IMG/VR virus record: IMGVR_UViG_3300031785_000018
Coordinates: 1-36,771 of that record
Direction: 5' to 3' (one strand)
Source of the DNA: a virus
DNA length: 36,771 bases
Each line of letters starts with the position of its first letter. Position 1 is the stretch's first letter. The notes beneath the pieces are model-generated. The model ran no database searches. It was not told the origin of the DNA and saw nothing but the letters and a program-made list of their open reading frames with translations. Of the stretch, positions 1 to 5,616 are shown in pieces. Position numbers and translations under genes: made by a program.

Positions 1-54
1 GATTTAACTTACCGTGGTGTAAGACAAGAAAAAGAACTTACAAGTCTTAAGTGA
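1..54 (+). CDS. C-terminal fragment of a small protein, possibly DUF4278-like
   Basis: The window opens inside a reading frame that stays open from base 1 and stops with TGA at 52-54, giving 17 residues. It contains LTYRGVR, which resembles the (K)LxYRGVxY signature of DUF4278, a small family common in cyanobacteria and their phages. The start lies outside the window, so length and identity are unknown. The stop overlaps the GTG start of the next small ORF, the coupling seen throughout this region. The family name rests on one short motif and is tentative. Confidence 0.45.
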   Translation, partial: DLTYRGVRQEKELTSLK

Positions 55-137
55 TTGAAACATTAGAGATATGTTTAGCATCTGCTATCTTTCTCACAAT
101 CATAACTGCTGAAGTTCAGTTCCTATATGGAAAATAA
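51..137 (+). CDS. Tiny predicted single-span membrane protein (28 aa)
   Basis: The GTG at 51 overlaps the previous stop (GTGA) and opens a 28-codon frame ending TAA at 135-137. The product has a short acidic N-terminus (MIETLE), a hydrophobic core rich in Leu, Ile, Ala and Phe (about residues 7-20), and a short polar tail ending in Lys. This is the shape of a single-pass membrane micropeptide. A terminator follows five bases after the stop, so this is the last gene of its unit. It resembles the 32-aa product at 35601 in size, MIE start and hydrophobic pattern. No function is known to me. Confidence 0.45.
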   Translation: MIETLEICLASAIFLTIITAEVQFLYGK

Positions 138-141
138 ACAC

Positions 142-167
142 AGGAGGGTTGCATCCCTCCTTTTTTT
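142..167 (+). terminator. Rho-independent terminator
   Basis: AGGAGGG (142-148) pairs with CCCTCCT (155-161) around the six-base loop TTGCAT, followed by a run of seven T (161-167). This is a strong intrinsic terminator for the unit ending at 137. Its loop also fits the -35 of the promoter listed next. Confidence 0.85.
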
Positions 168-177
168 ATGCTATAGT
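149..177 (+). promoter_or_regulatory. Promoter overlapping the terminator (TTGCAT-17-TATAGT, extended -10)
   Basis: The -10 TATAGT (172-177) is preceded by TGC, an extended -10. Exactly 17 bases upstream is TTGCAT (149-154), which forms the terminator loop. Transcription would start around 184, just before the 54-aa gene at 196, and would drive the small genes and thyX. The -35 matches consensus only partly, so the extended -10 probably carries much of the strength. Confidence 0.6.
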
Positions 178-195
178 GATTGAAACAATAATATT

Positions 196-360
196 ATGGA
201 CAGAGCAAAATTAAAACTGATGGTTCGTAACCTAGAGTTATTAGTTGATGATATTAAAGCAGAAGTTTTTTCTGATGTGCAATCTTATGTTAGTCCACCT
301 CCAACCATCACACAAGATTATGATGAAATACTAGAGGACGACGATGGCTACCCAGATTAG
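196..360 (+). CDS. Small conserved phage protein of unknown function (54 aa)
   Basis: This is the first gene after the promoter at 149-177. It has a basic N-terminal helix (DRAKLKLMVRNLELLVDDIK) followed by an acidic, Pro-containing tail with clustered Asp and Glu (EILEDDDGYPD). There are no membrane segments or cysteines. Its end overlaps the next gene by 17 bases in another frame, consistent with translational coupling. I recall similar short proteins in marine T4-like phages but cannot assign a role. The coding call rests on the clean frame, promoter position and overlap. Confidence 0.7.
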   Translation: MDRAKLKLMVRNLELLVDDIKAEVFSDVQSYVSPPPTITQDYDEILEDDDGYPD

Positions 361-514
361 CAGAGCAAAACGACTAGTCAAAATGCTTGAAAGATTAGTC
401 AAACAACCTTATCTGTATGATGAGGAGCAAAATAAATTAATTCGTGAACAACTAGAAGTTGCTAAAAATGAATTAGCAAAAATTCAAGAACAATCATCTA
501 AAGGATTTAAATGA
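344..514 (+). CDS. Small helical protein of unknown function (56 aa)
   Basis: The ATG at 344 lies inside the end of the upstream gene, and the TGA at 512-514 overlaps the thyX start (ATGA). The product is Lys-, Glu- and Gln-rich and almost certainly helical, with a leucine-spaced segment (RAKRLVKMLERLVKQ, then LIREQLEVAKNELAKIQEQ) suggesting a short coiled coil or helical hairpin. It may be a small regulatory or adaptor protein. No catalytic motif is visible. The overlaps on both sides place it in one polycistronic message with thyX. Confidence 0.7.
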   Translation: MATQISRAKRLVKMLERLVKQPYLYDEEQNKLIREQLEVAKNELAKIQEQSSKGFK

Positions 515-1146
515 ACGTATCACTTATAAGTGTCTCACCTGATGCCGAAAAACATATGGCATATTGTGCTCGTGTGAGTAATCCAAATAATCAGGACAAT
601 GAAAACTATGCAGGTTTATTAAGATACTGTATCAAACATCAGCATTGGTCTATTTTTGAACAAGCATTTATGACTCTTGAAATCAACACAACAAGAGGAC
701 TTGCTGCTCAGATATTAAGACATCGTTCTTTTACTTTCCAAGAGTTTAGTCAAAGATATGCAGATACAAATTTGTTAGATGCAAATATTCCTTTACCAGA
801 TTTAAGAAGACAAGACACAAAGAATCGTCAGAATAGTATTGATGACATACCAGAGAAGCAAACTAAATTTTTACAAGAGAGAATAAGACAATATTTTAAT
901 GAAGGTATGGATTTATATAATGAATTATTGAGAGAAGGTATTGCAAAAGAGTGTGCTCGATTTGTTTTACCACTTGCAACACCAACTCGCATCTATATGT
1001 CTGGTAGTGTTCGTTCTTGGGTTCATTACATTGATCTCCGTTCTGGACACGGAACACAAAAAGAACATATGGACATAGCAAATGCTTGCAAGACCATATT
1101 TACCGAACAGTTTCCAACTGTATCGGAGGCTTTGCAATGGGTCTAA
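511..1146 (+). CDS. thyX: Flavin-dependent thymidylate synthase ThyX
   Basis: ThyX makes dTMP from dUMP using methylene-tetrahydrofolate, with FAD and NADPH as hydride carriers, and supplies thymidine for phage DNA synthesis. The signature RHRX7S is present as R70-H71-R72 with S80, inside the segment RHRSFTFQEFSQRY, which binds FAD and dUMP. The 211-aa length is normal for the family. A second conserved stretch (ECARFVLPLATPTRIYMSGSVRSW, about residues 147-170) fits the ThyX active-site C-terminal half. AAGGA at 501-505 is a suitable ribosome binding site for the start at 511, which overlaps the previous stop. Many marine T4-like phages carry thyX in place of T4 td. The TAA stop lies within a late-promoter-like CTAAATA. 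Confidence 0.95.
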   Translation: MNVSLISVSPDAEKHMAYCARVSNPNNQDNENYAGLLRYCIKHQHWSIFEQAFMTLEINTTRGLAAQILRHRSFTFQEFSQRYADTNLLDANIPLPDLRRQDTKNRQNSIDDIPEKQTKFLQERIRQYFNEGMDLYNELLREGIAKECARFVLPLATPTRIYMSGSVRSWVHYIDLRSGHGTQKEHMDIANACKTIFTEQFPTVSEALQWV

Positions 1147-1149
1147 ATA
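1143..1149 (+). promoter_or_regulatory. Late-promoter-like element CTAAATA
   Basis: CTAAATA resembles the T4 late -10 element TATAAATA. It sits 22 bases upstream of the ATG at 1172 and includes the thyX stop codon. The near-identical spacing at 8321 and 8349 supports a real element serving the 82-aa gene. Confidence 0.5.
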
Positions 1150-1171
1150 GTACACATAACTTTATAATTAT

Positions 1172-1420
1172 ATGGCAACCTATCCTGTAGTAAATACAAA
1201 AACTGGTGAACAAAAAGAAGTTGTAATGAGTGTTACACAATGGGATCAGTGGTGTTCTGATAACCCTGATTGGTCAAGGGACTATTCTGATCCCTCTACA
1301 ATGCCAGGTGTTGGTGAAGTTGGAGAGTGGAAAGATAAGTTAAGAAAGAGTAAACCAGGTTGGAATGATGTTTTAAAGAAAGCATCAAAATCACCAGGTT
1401 CAAGAGTAAAGACACTTTAA
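1172..1420 (+). CDS. Conserved small phage protein of unknown function (82 aa)
   Basis: The protein begins MATYPVVNTKTGE, has tryptophans in WDQWCSDNPDW, and ends in a Lys- and Ser-rich tail (KPGWNDVLKKASKSPGSR). The N-terminal pattern TYxVxNxxTGE resembles that of phage FmdB-like zinc-ribbon proteins. Only one cysteine is present, so it cannot form that zinc site; the resemblance is a weak inference. It has its own late-type promoter (1143-1149), unlike thyX before it, suggesting expression with virion genes. There is no membrane segment. It is followed by phoH four bases after its stop. Confidence 0.8.
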   Translation: MATYPVVNTKTGEQKEVVMSVTQWDQWCSDNPDWSRDYSDPSTMPGVGEVGEWKDKLRKSKPGWNDVLKKASKSPGSRVKTL

Positions 1421-1424
1421 TCAA

Positions 1425-2183
1425 ATGCCAAGAAAAAAGAAGACTAATGGGGATCAACCCATAGGTATCGGTTTAACTACGAAACAAATGAAACGTAAAA
1501 AACCGATTGGAAATACTTACCTTCTTGATATTGAACCTATCACAGATAATCAAAAGAAACTTTTTGATTCATATGCAGAGGGAAAGCATCTAGTTGCATA
1601 TGGTACAGCAGGGACAGGAAAAACATTTATTTCCTTATATAATGCTCTTGCTGATGTATTAGATGAAACAACACCATACGAAAGAATCTACCTTGTGCGT
1701 TCTTTAGTATCAACTCGTGAAATTGGTTTTTTACCAGGCGATCACGAGGATAAAGCAGATATTTACCAAATACCATACAAAAATATGGTAAAATATATGT
1801 TTCAAATGCCAACTGATGCTGACTTTGAAATGTTATATGGTAATCTAAAAGCACAAGAAACAATTAAATTTTGGAGTACATCCTTTATTAGAGGAACTAC
1901 TTTAGATAATGCAATCGTAATAGTAGATGAATTTCAGAATCTTAATTTTCACGAATTAGATTCAATTATCACTCGTATCGGAGAAAATAGTCGAATTATT
2001 TTCTGTGGTGATGCTAGTCAAAGTGATTTGGTAAAAACAAATGACAGGAATGGCATACACGACTTTCTCAACATATTGCGTAAAATGCCATCTTTTGATA
2101 TAATAGAGTATGGCATTGATGATATAGTTCGTTCTGGACTTGTCAAAGAATATATTATTTCAAAACTTGAAGTTGGTCTTTAA
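1425..2183 (+). CDS. phoH: PhoH-like P-loop ATPase
   Basis: PhoH-family proteins are cytoplasmic P-loop NTPases related to the N-terminal helicase domain. Their phage role is unsettled, with proposals including RNA metabolism and phosphate response. Walker A is GTAGTGKT at residues 60-67 and Walker B is VIVDEFQN at about 165-172. A further conserved segment, IIFCGDASQSD, lies about 20 residues later. The 252-aa length is typical of phage PhoH. A basic N-terminus (PRKKKT, QMKRKK) precedes the ATPase core. The stop overlaps the start of the nuclease gene (TAATG), so the two are probably co-translated. PhoH is among the commonest auxiliary genes of marine phages. Confidence 0.95.
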   Translation: MPRKKKTNGDQPIGIGLTTKQMKRKKPIGNTYLLDIEPITDNQKKLFDSYAEGKHLVAYGTAGTGKTFISLYNALADVLDETTPYERIYLVRSLVSTREIGFLPGDHEDKADIYQIPYKNMVKYMFQMPTDADFEMLYGNLKAQETIKFWSTSFIRGTTLDNAIVIVDEFQNLNFHELDSIITRIGENSRIIFCGDASQSDLVKTNDRNGIHDFLNILRKMPSFDIIEYGIDDIVRSGLVKEYIISKLEVGL

Positions 2184-2866
2184 TGTTTAATCATGTAGAA
2201 CTGAATCTTCCCAAACTTTCCAGAGAAACTATTGACGGTGTTCGATACTACTCTGTACCTGATGAAGATGAATTAATTAAATTAGTTTCGATTACATCTG
2301 TTACTAGTCACTATAATAAAGAAATTTTTATTAACTGGCGAAAAAAAGTAGGTGATGAAGAAGCAAATCGTATTACCAAAGCAGCGACCACCCGTGGCAC
2401 TGACTTTCACACACTTACAGAGCATCATTTATTGAATGATGAGAAACTTCCAAAAGTTCCTCCAATATCTAATTTTCTGTTTAATGTAGCGAAGCAAAAA
2501 ATTGGTAATATAAATAATATTTACGCTTTAGAGGGTTCTCTCTACAGTAGGCAACTAGGAATTGCTGGAACAGTCGATTGTATTGCGGAATACGAAGACG
2601 AGTTAGCGATAATAGATTTTAAGACTTCAAAAAAACCAAAACCCAGAGACTGGATTGAACATTACTTTGTCCAGTGTATGGCATACGGTTGTATGTTATA
2701 TGAATTAACAGGTATATCTGTTAAAAAATTAGTAATTATTATGTCCTGTGAAAATGGAGAATGCATCGTCTATGAAGAATACAACAAAGCAAAGTATATC
2801 AAACTCCTCGGAGAATACATTAACAAATTTATTCAAGATAAACTGGAACTCTATGGAACCGAATAA
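2183..2866 (+). CDS. RecB/Cas4-like PD-(D/E)XK exonuclease
   Basis: The 227-aa product has the core of a PD-(D/E)XK nuclease: GIAGTVDCIAEYEDELAIIDFKTSKKPK (about residues 128-155), supplying the catalytic Asp, a second acidic residue and the D-x-K element. The Gln and Tyr residues in the following FVQCMAYGCMLYE helix match the QxxxY motif of RecB/Cas4-type enzymes. An upstream RGTDFHTLTEHHLL supplies the His and Glu often found in that family. It probably acts on DNA ends during recombination-dependent replication or host DNA breakdown. It overlaps phoH by one base and gp33 by 14 bases. Confidence 0.85.
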   Translation: MFNHVELNLPKLSRETIDGVRYYSVPDEDELIKLVSITSVTSHYNKEIFINWRKKVGDEEANRITKAATTRGTDFHTLTEHHLLNDEKLPKVPPISNFLFNVAKQKIGNINNIYALEGSLYSRQLGIAGTVDCIAEYEDELAIIDFKTSKKPKPRDWIEHYFVQCMAYGCMLYELTGISVKKLVIIMSCENGECIVYEEYNKAKYIKLLGEYINKFIQDKLELYGTE

Positions 2867-3116
2867 AGAACTAGAACAGGCAATCGAGAATAAATTCTTG
2901 ACACCTTCAAAATTTGCAATGGAAATCGAAAAGATTGTAGCAGAAGAGGAAGACTTCAATTATATTGATGCAATCTGTTACTATTGCGAAACTAACAATA
3001 TTGAGGTAGAATCAGTATCGAAGTTAATATCCAAACCTTTAAAAGAAAGATTAAAATGGGATGCAACCCGTCTTAATTTTATGAAACCTACATCAAGAGC
3101 AAAACTGCCTTTATAA
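2853..3116 (+). CDS. 33: gp33-like late-promoter transcription accessory protein
   Basis: T4 gp33 binds the beta flap of host RNA polymerase and links it to the sliding clamp for late transcription. The frame extends further upstream, but the ATG at 2853 (MEPNKELEQAIENKF) is the sensible start: it gives 87 aa and limits overlap with the nuclease gene to 14 bases. The conserved C-terminus FMKPTSRAKLPL and the core (KIVAEEEDFNYIDAICYYCE) fit cyanophage gp33. T4 gp33 is somewhat longer (112 aa). Its presence agrees with the TATAAATA and CTAAATA late elements in this window. Confidence 0.85.
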   Translation: MEPNKELEQAIENKFLTPSKFAMEIEKIVAEEEDFNYIDAICYYCETNNIEVESVSKLISKPLKERLKWDATRLNFMKPTSRAKLPL

Positions 3117-3319
3117 TGAAAAAATCAGAATTAATTCATTGGAGATTGCAAGCGATGCTTCGTGAGCATACTTTCCGTGATTTACAATACTTGGGTGTCA
3201 GACCTGATAGTATTGGTGTTGACCAACATTGGTATCGAATCGGAGAAGCAGAAGTACCTGTGGACTCAATTACAGAATTAGATAGTGAAGAGGAAGATGA
3301 TGAAAGTGACTCCATTTGA
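3116..3319 (+). CDS. Small phage protein of unknown function (67 aa)
   Basis: The start overlaps the gp33 stop (TAATG) and the end overlaps gp59 by 20 bases. The N-terminal half is basic and helical (KKSELIHWRLQAMLREHTFRDLQYLG). The C-terminus is a run of acidic residues and serines (ELDSEEEDDESDS), which may make it a DNA-mimic-like or flexible tail. No motif identifies it. Its position between gp33 and gp59 suggests a role in late transcription or replication, but that is context only. Confidence 0.75.
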   Translation: MKKSELIHWRLQAMLREHTFRDLQYLGVRPDSIGVDQHWYRIGEAEVPVDSITELDSEEEDDESDSI

Positions 3320-3896
3320 AACCTACCAGTCATATCTATCAATGAAAAGTCATTTTACAAACCGTAAGTATGACTTTTTTAGATATGGTGGTAAATCTCG
3401 TGCGACTATGGCATCTTTTAATAAAAGAAAAGATAAGTATTGGTTTGAGAAAACATCGAGAAAATATTCTGATAGTGAGATAGTTGACTTTCTTCTTGCA
3501 AACTTTGTGACCACAGATAATCCAAATAATCTGTGGATTGGTGAGATTATTAATTCTGGTGAGAGAACCTATGCAGATTGGATGAGAAGAAAACAGAGTA
3601 TCTCTTACTTATTCAAAGAAGAATCGGAAAAGCTATTAGAAGAGAATGAGTTAGTAGAATTATTTGAATGTGGTAAAGGACACCCTATTATATTGAAGAG
3701 ATTTTTAGGTGGTGATATCTCCCTTGAAACATTTGTGATTTATGATATAATATTCTCATTCTCAGAAAAATTTGACGAGAAACTGTTCGATCCCGTATGG
3801 GAAACCGTCAGTTTAAAAATAAGGAAGTATAAACCTTTCCTAAATATTAATGTATTCAACTTTAAAAAAATACTACGGGAAATCGTAAATGAGTGA
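3300..3896 (+). CDS. 59: gp59-like helicase loader
   Basis: T4 gp59 loads the gp41 replicative helicase onto gp32-coated forks. Alignment from memory shows shared patterns: an early K(Y)D(F/V) segment, a KRRDKYFF-like stretch (KRKDKYWFEKTSRKY), WIGEI near the middle, and ISLETFVIYDIIFSF matching T4 ISFETFILLDSF. The frame opens with GTG at 3285 and has ATG ATG at 3297 and 3300. I choose 3300 because the AGAGGAAG just upstream (3288-3295) is then at usable ribosome-binding distance. The result is 198 aa against 217 in T4. It lies directly upstream of gp32, its functional partner, with one short gene between. Confidence 0.85.
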   Translation: MKVTPFETYQSYLSMKSHFTNRKYDFFRYGGKSRATMASFNKRKDKYWFEKTSRKYSDSEIVDFLLANFVTTDNPNNLWIGEIINSGERTYADWMRRKQSISYLFKEESEKLLEENELVELFECGKGHPIILKRFLGGDISLETFVIYDIIFSFSEKFDEKLFDPVWETVSLKIRKYKPFLNINVFNFKKILREIVNE

Positions 3897-4221
3897 TTTT
3901 TTTGATTCCGATATAGTTCGTGAAGAACTACAAGAGATAAACGAATTGCAGATGTCTATTTACAAGAATGCAATGAAGTTTGGAACTTTTAGTCGTGAAG
4001 ATAAAGTTGACCACATTGAAAGACTTACTGAATTATTAGAAAGACAAAGAGTAATGTATACTCGTATCAGTCTTTCTGATGACCCAGAAGCAATTGACCT
4101 TAAGAATCACTTGCAAAAATCTGTTGAGCTGATGGGATTCCCAGAAGGAACAGATATGTTGTTATTATTCTCTGGTATGTCAAATACTATTGAGAACCTT
4201 AAGAAGTCTATTGACAATTGA
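3889..4221 (+). CDS. DUF1825-like protein
   Basis: The 110-aa product starts MSDFFDSDIVREELQEINELQ and continues with FSREDKVDHIERLTELLERQRVMYTRISLSDDPEA. This matches the layout I know for DUF1825, a short helical family of cyanobacteria (FFDSxIVxxE at the N-terminus, then a ...LxERxRxxxxRxxLSDD core). The function is unknown. The gene overlaps gp59 by eight bases and the gp32 promoter begins within its last codons. A family otherwise cyanobacterial, sitting between two replication genes, suggests host-derived DNA kept for replication or regulation; this also supports a cyanobacterial host. Confidence 0.75.
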   Translation: MSDFFDSDIVREELQEINELQMSIYKNAMKFGTFSREDKVDHIERLTELLERQRVMYTRISLSDDPEAIDLKNHLQKSVELMGFPEGTDMLLLFSGMSNTIENLKKSIDN

Positions 4222-4239
4222 TTATTAATCTGTTATAAT
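4211..4239 (+). promoter_or_regulatory. Consensus sigma70 promoter for gp32 (TTGACA-17-TATAAT)
   Basis: TTGACA (4211-4216), a 17-base spacer and TATAAT (4234-4239) are a perfect host-type promoter, with TGT directly before the -10. It overlaps the end of the DUF1825-like gene. The predicted start near 4246 gives gp32 a short leader of about 33 bases consisting almost entirely of the repeat below. Confidence 0.9.
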
Positions 4240-4278
4240 CCAAATATCCAAAATATCCAATTTATCCGAGGTATCCAA
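4238..4278 (+). repeat. ATCC repeat array in the gp32 leader, around the RBS
   Basis: Five short direct repeats beginning ATCC run into the start codon, at 4238, 4246, 4255, 4264 and 4273, with a period of eight then nine bases. The core is ATCCAA(A/T). The fourth copy is altered to ATCCGAGGT, so the ribosome binding site GAGG (4268-4271) lies inside the array. T4 gp32 represses its own translation by binding cooperatively to an unstructured leader; this array is a plausible equivalent operator. Confidence 0.7.
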
Positions 4279-5166
4279 ATGTCTTTTAAAGACCTAAAAA
4301 AACAGTCTAAACTTGGCTCACTTACTGCAAAGTTAGTAAAAGAAGTCGAGAAGATGAACAACACGGGCGGTAACGCTGATGACCGTATCTGGAAGTTAGA
4401 TGTAGACAAAGGAGGTAACGGTTATGCTGTTATCAGATTCCTACCTGCACCCGAAGGTGAAGATTTACCATTTGTAAAACTATATTCACATGCATTCCAA
4501 GGTCCTGGTGGATGGTTCATTGAGAACTCACTCACTACTCTTGGACAGAAAGACCCTGTTTCTGAGTATAACTCATTACTCTGGAACAATGGCACTGACG
4601 CAGGAAAAGAAACTGCAAGAAAGCAGAAGCGTAAGTTAACTTACGTATCTAACATCTATGTTGTGAAAGACCCTGCTAATCCTGAGAACGAAGGTAAAGT
4701 ATTTCTATACAAGTATGGAAAGAAAATCTTTGACAAACTTACTGCAGCAATGCAACCTGAGTTTGAAGATGAGGAAGCAATCGATCCATTCGATTTCTGG
4801 CAAGGTGCTAACTTCAAGTTAAAAGCAAAGAATGTTGCAGGATACAGAAACTATGATAGTTCTGAATTTGCAGCACCAAGTCCTTTACTTGATGATGACG
4901 ATGCAATGGAATCACTCTGGAAGAAACAGTTCTCACTTGCTGAGATTGTTGCACCAGACCAGTTCAAAACATATGATGAGTTAAGAACTCGTCTAGACTA
5001 TGTTCTTGGAAACAAAAAGTCCGCTGCACCACAGTTTGAAGAAGAGGATATTGATCGTGGAGAAGCAGAAGAGTTAGTAACTGCTGCTGTATCAAAACCA
5101 ACTCCTGCGGTAGCAGAAGAAGAGGATGACGCACTATCATACTTTGCGAAACTCGCAGAAGAATAA
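4279..5166 (+). CDS. 32: gp32 single-stranded DNA-binding protein
   Basis: gp32 coats single-stranded DNA at forks and recombination intermediates. The basic N-terminus (SFKDLKKQSKLGSLTAKLVKE) is the cooperativity domain. The core includes NIYVVKDPANPENEGKVF and YKYGKKIFDKL (about residues 123-155), nearly identical in pattern to T4. The C-terminal third is strongly acidic (EEEDIDRGEAEEL, EEEDDALSYFAKLAEE), the domain that recruits partner proteins. Length is 295 aa (T4 301). The protein has no cysteine at all, so the zinc site of T4 gp32 is absent. The gene has its own sigma70-type promoter and repeat leader upstream and a terminator 48 bases past its stop. Confidence 0.95.
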   Translation: MSFKDLKKQSKLGSLTAKLVKEVEKMNNTGGNADDRIWKLDVDKGGNGYAVIRFLPAPEGEDLPFVKLYSHAFQGPGGWFIENSLTTLGQKDPVSEYNSLLWNNGTDAGKETARKQKRKLTYVSNIYVVKDPANPENEGKVFLYKYGKKIFDKLTAAMQPEFEDEEAIDPFDFWQGANFKLKAKNVAGYRNYDSSEFAAPSPLLDDDDAMESLWKKQFSLAEIVAPDQFKTYDELRTRLDYVLGNKKSAAPQFEEEDIDRGEAEELVTAAVSKPTPAVAEEEDDALSYFAKLAEE

Positions 5167-5316
5167 TTACATATATTTGTGTAATTTTAATCCTTTTTTA
5201 AATCCTAATTTTTTAGAGAGTTGTTTATATAACTCTCTATTTTTTTTGTTTTCTTTTATGATGCGATGTGCGTCATAATCATCATCAGGAAATTCTAATG
5301 TAGTTATGTAAGACAT
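5167..5316 (-). CDS. Small basic protein of unknown function (49 aa)
   Basis: On the minus strand, ATG at 5316-5314 overlaps the TAA of the 70-aa gene (TAATG) and a 49-codon frame ends TAA at 5169-5167, directly against the gp32 stop. The product starts MSYITTLEFPDDDYDAHRII and becomes Lys-rich (KENKKNRELYKQLSKKLGFK). The overlap with the upstream gene and the exact abutment with gp32 argue for a real gene. It contains the gp32 terminator hairpin within its coding sequence, on the other strand. Confidence 0.6.
   Translation of the reverse strand: MSYITTLEFPDDDYDAHRIIKENKKNRELYKQLSKKLGFKKGLKLHKYM
5215..5247 (+). terminator. Rho-independent terminator of gp32
   Basis: AGAGAGTT (5215-5222) pairs with AACTCTCT (5231-5238) around an eight-base loop, followed by AT and seven T. 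It would end rightward transcription from gp32. No T-run follows the hairpin in the minus direction, so it should not block the small leftward gene it lies within. Confidence 0.8.
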
Positions 5317-5528
5317 TATCTTTCTCCTGACATAGATCTTATTAATCTATCAGCTAAGTTTTCAATTTCATCATCAGTTGGATAATTAGGATAATTTGAC
5401 ATATCAATGTCAAAACCTAATTTATCTGAATATTCAAATTTTGTTTTTGCTTCTTGAAAACGTTCACGAAGTCTATTCTCCGCAATTTGGATACACTCCA
5501 TGCGAAGTTCGTACGGGTTTCTTGCCAT
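5316..5528 (-). CDS. Small phage protein of unknown function (70 aa)
   Basis: The product starts MARNPYELRMECIQIAENRLRERF and continues with acidic and Tyr/Pro-rich segments (DMSNYPNYPTDDEIENLADRLIRSM). It is predicted to be two helices linked by a Pro-rich turn, with no membrane segment. A canonical late element TATAAATA (minus strand, 5610-5603) lies 75 bases upstream, so it and the 49-aa gene may form a late two-gene unit. I cannot assign a function. Confidence 0.75.
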   Translation of the reverse strand: MARNPYELRMECIQIAENRLRERFQEAKTKFEYSDKLGFDIDMSNYPNYPTDDEIENLADRLIRSMSGER

Positions 5529-5602
5529 AATAGTAAATCTGTATGTTTATGAGTGTTTGTTAGGTGTGTGTCGGTATATCCGATTCTAACTAAACGTGAT
5601 TT

Positions 5603-5610
5603 TATTTATA
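5603..5610 (-). promoter_or_regulatory. T4-type late promoter TATAAATA (leftward)
   Basis: On the minus strand this reads TATAAATA, the T4 late consensus, in the 88-base gap between gp53 and the 70-aa gene. Transcripts would have a leader of roughly 65 bases. That leader contains a small dyad: TCGG (5571-5574)/CCGA (5580-5583), inside GTTAG (5559-5563)/CTAAC (5586-5590). Confidence 0.65.
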
Positions 5611-5616
5611 AAAGTT

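Noticed and set aside
2748-2852. Upstream extension of the gp33 frame
   Set aside because: It would overlap the nuclease gene by over 100 bases and adds low-complexity Ser/Asn/Thr sequence; the ATG at 2853 gives the usual gp33 N-terminus.
3285-3299. GTG start for gp59 at 3285
   Set aside because: ATG at 3300 has a better ribosome binding site at better spacing, and the extra MKRKM has no counterpart I recall.
5559-5590. Dyad in the leader of the 70-aa gene as a terminator or riboswitch
   Set aside because: Stems of four and five pairs with uneven spacing and no T-run are too weak to call; noted only with the late promoter.
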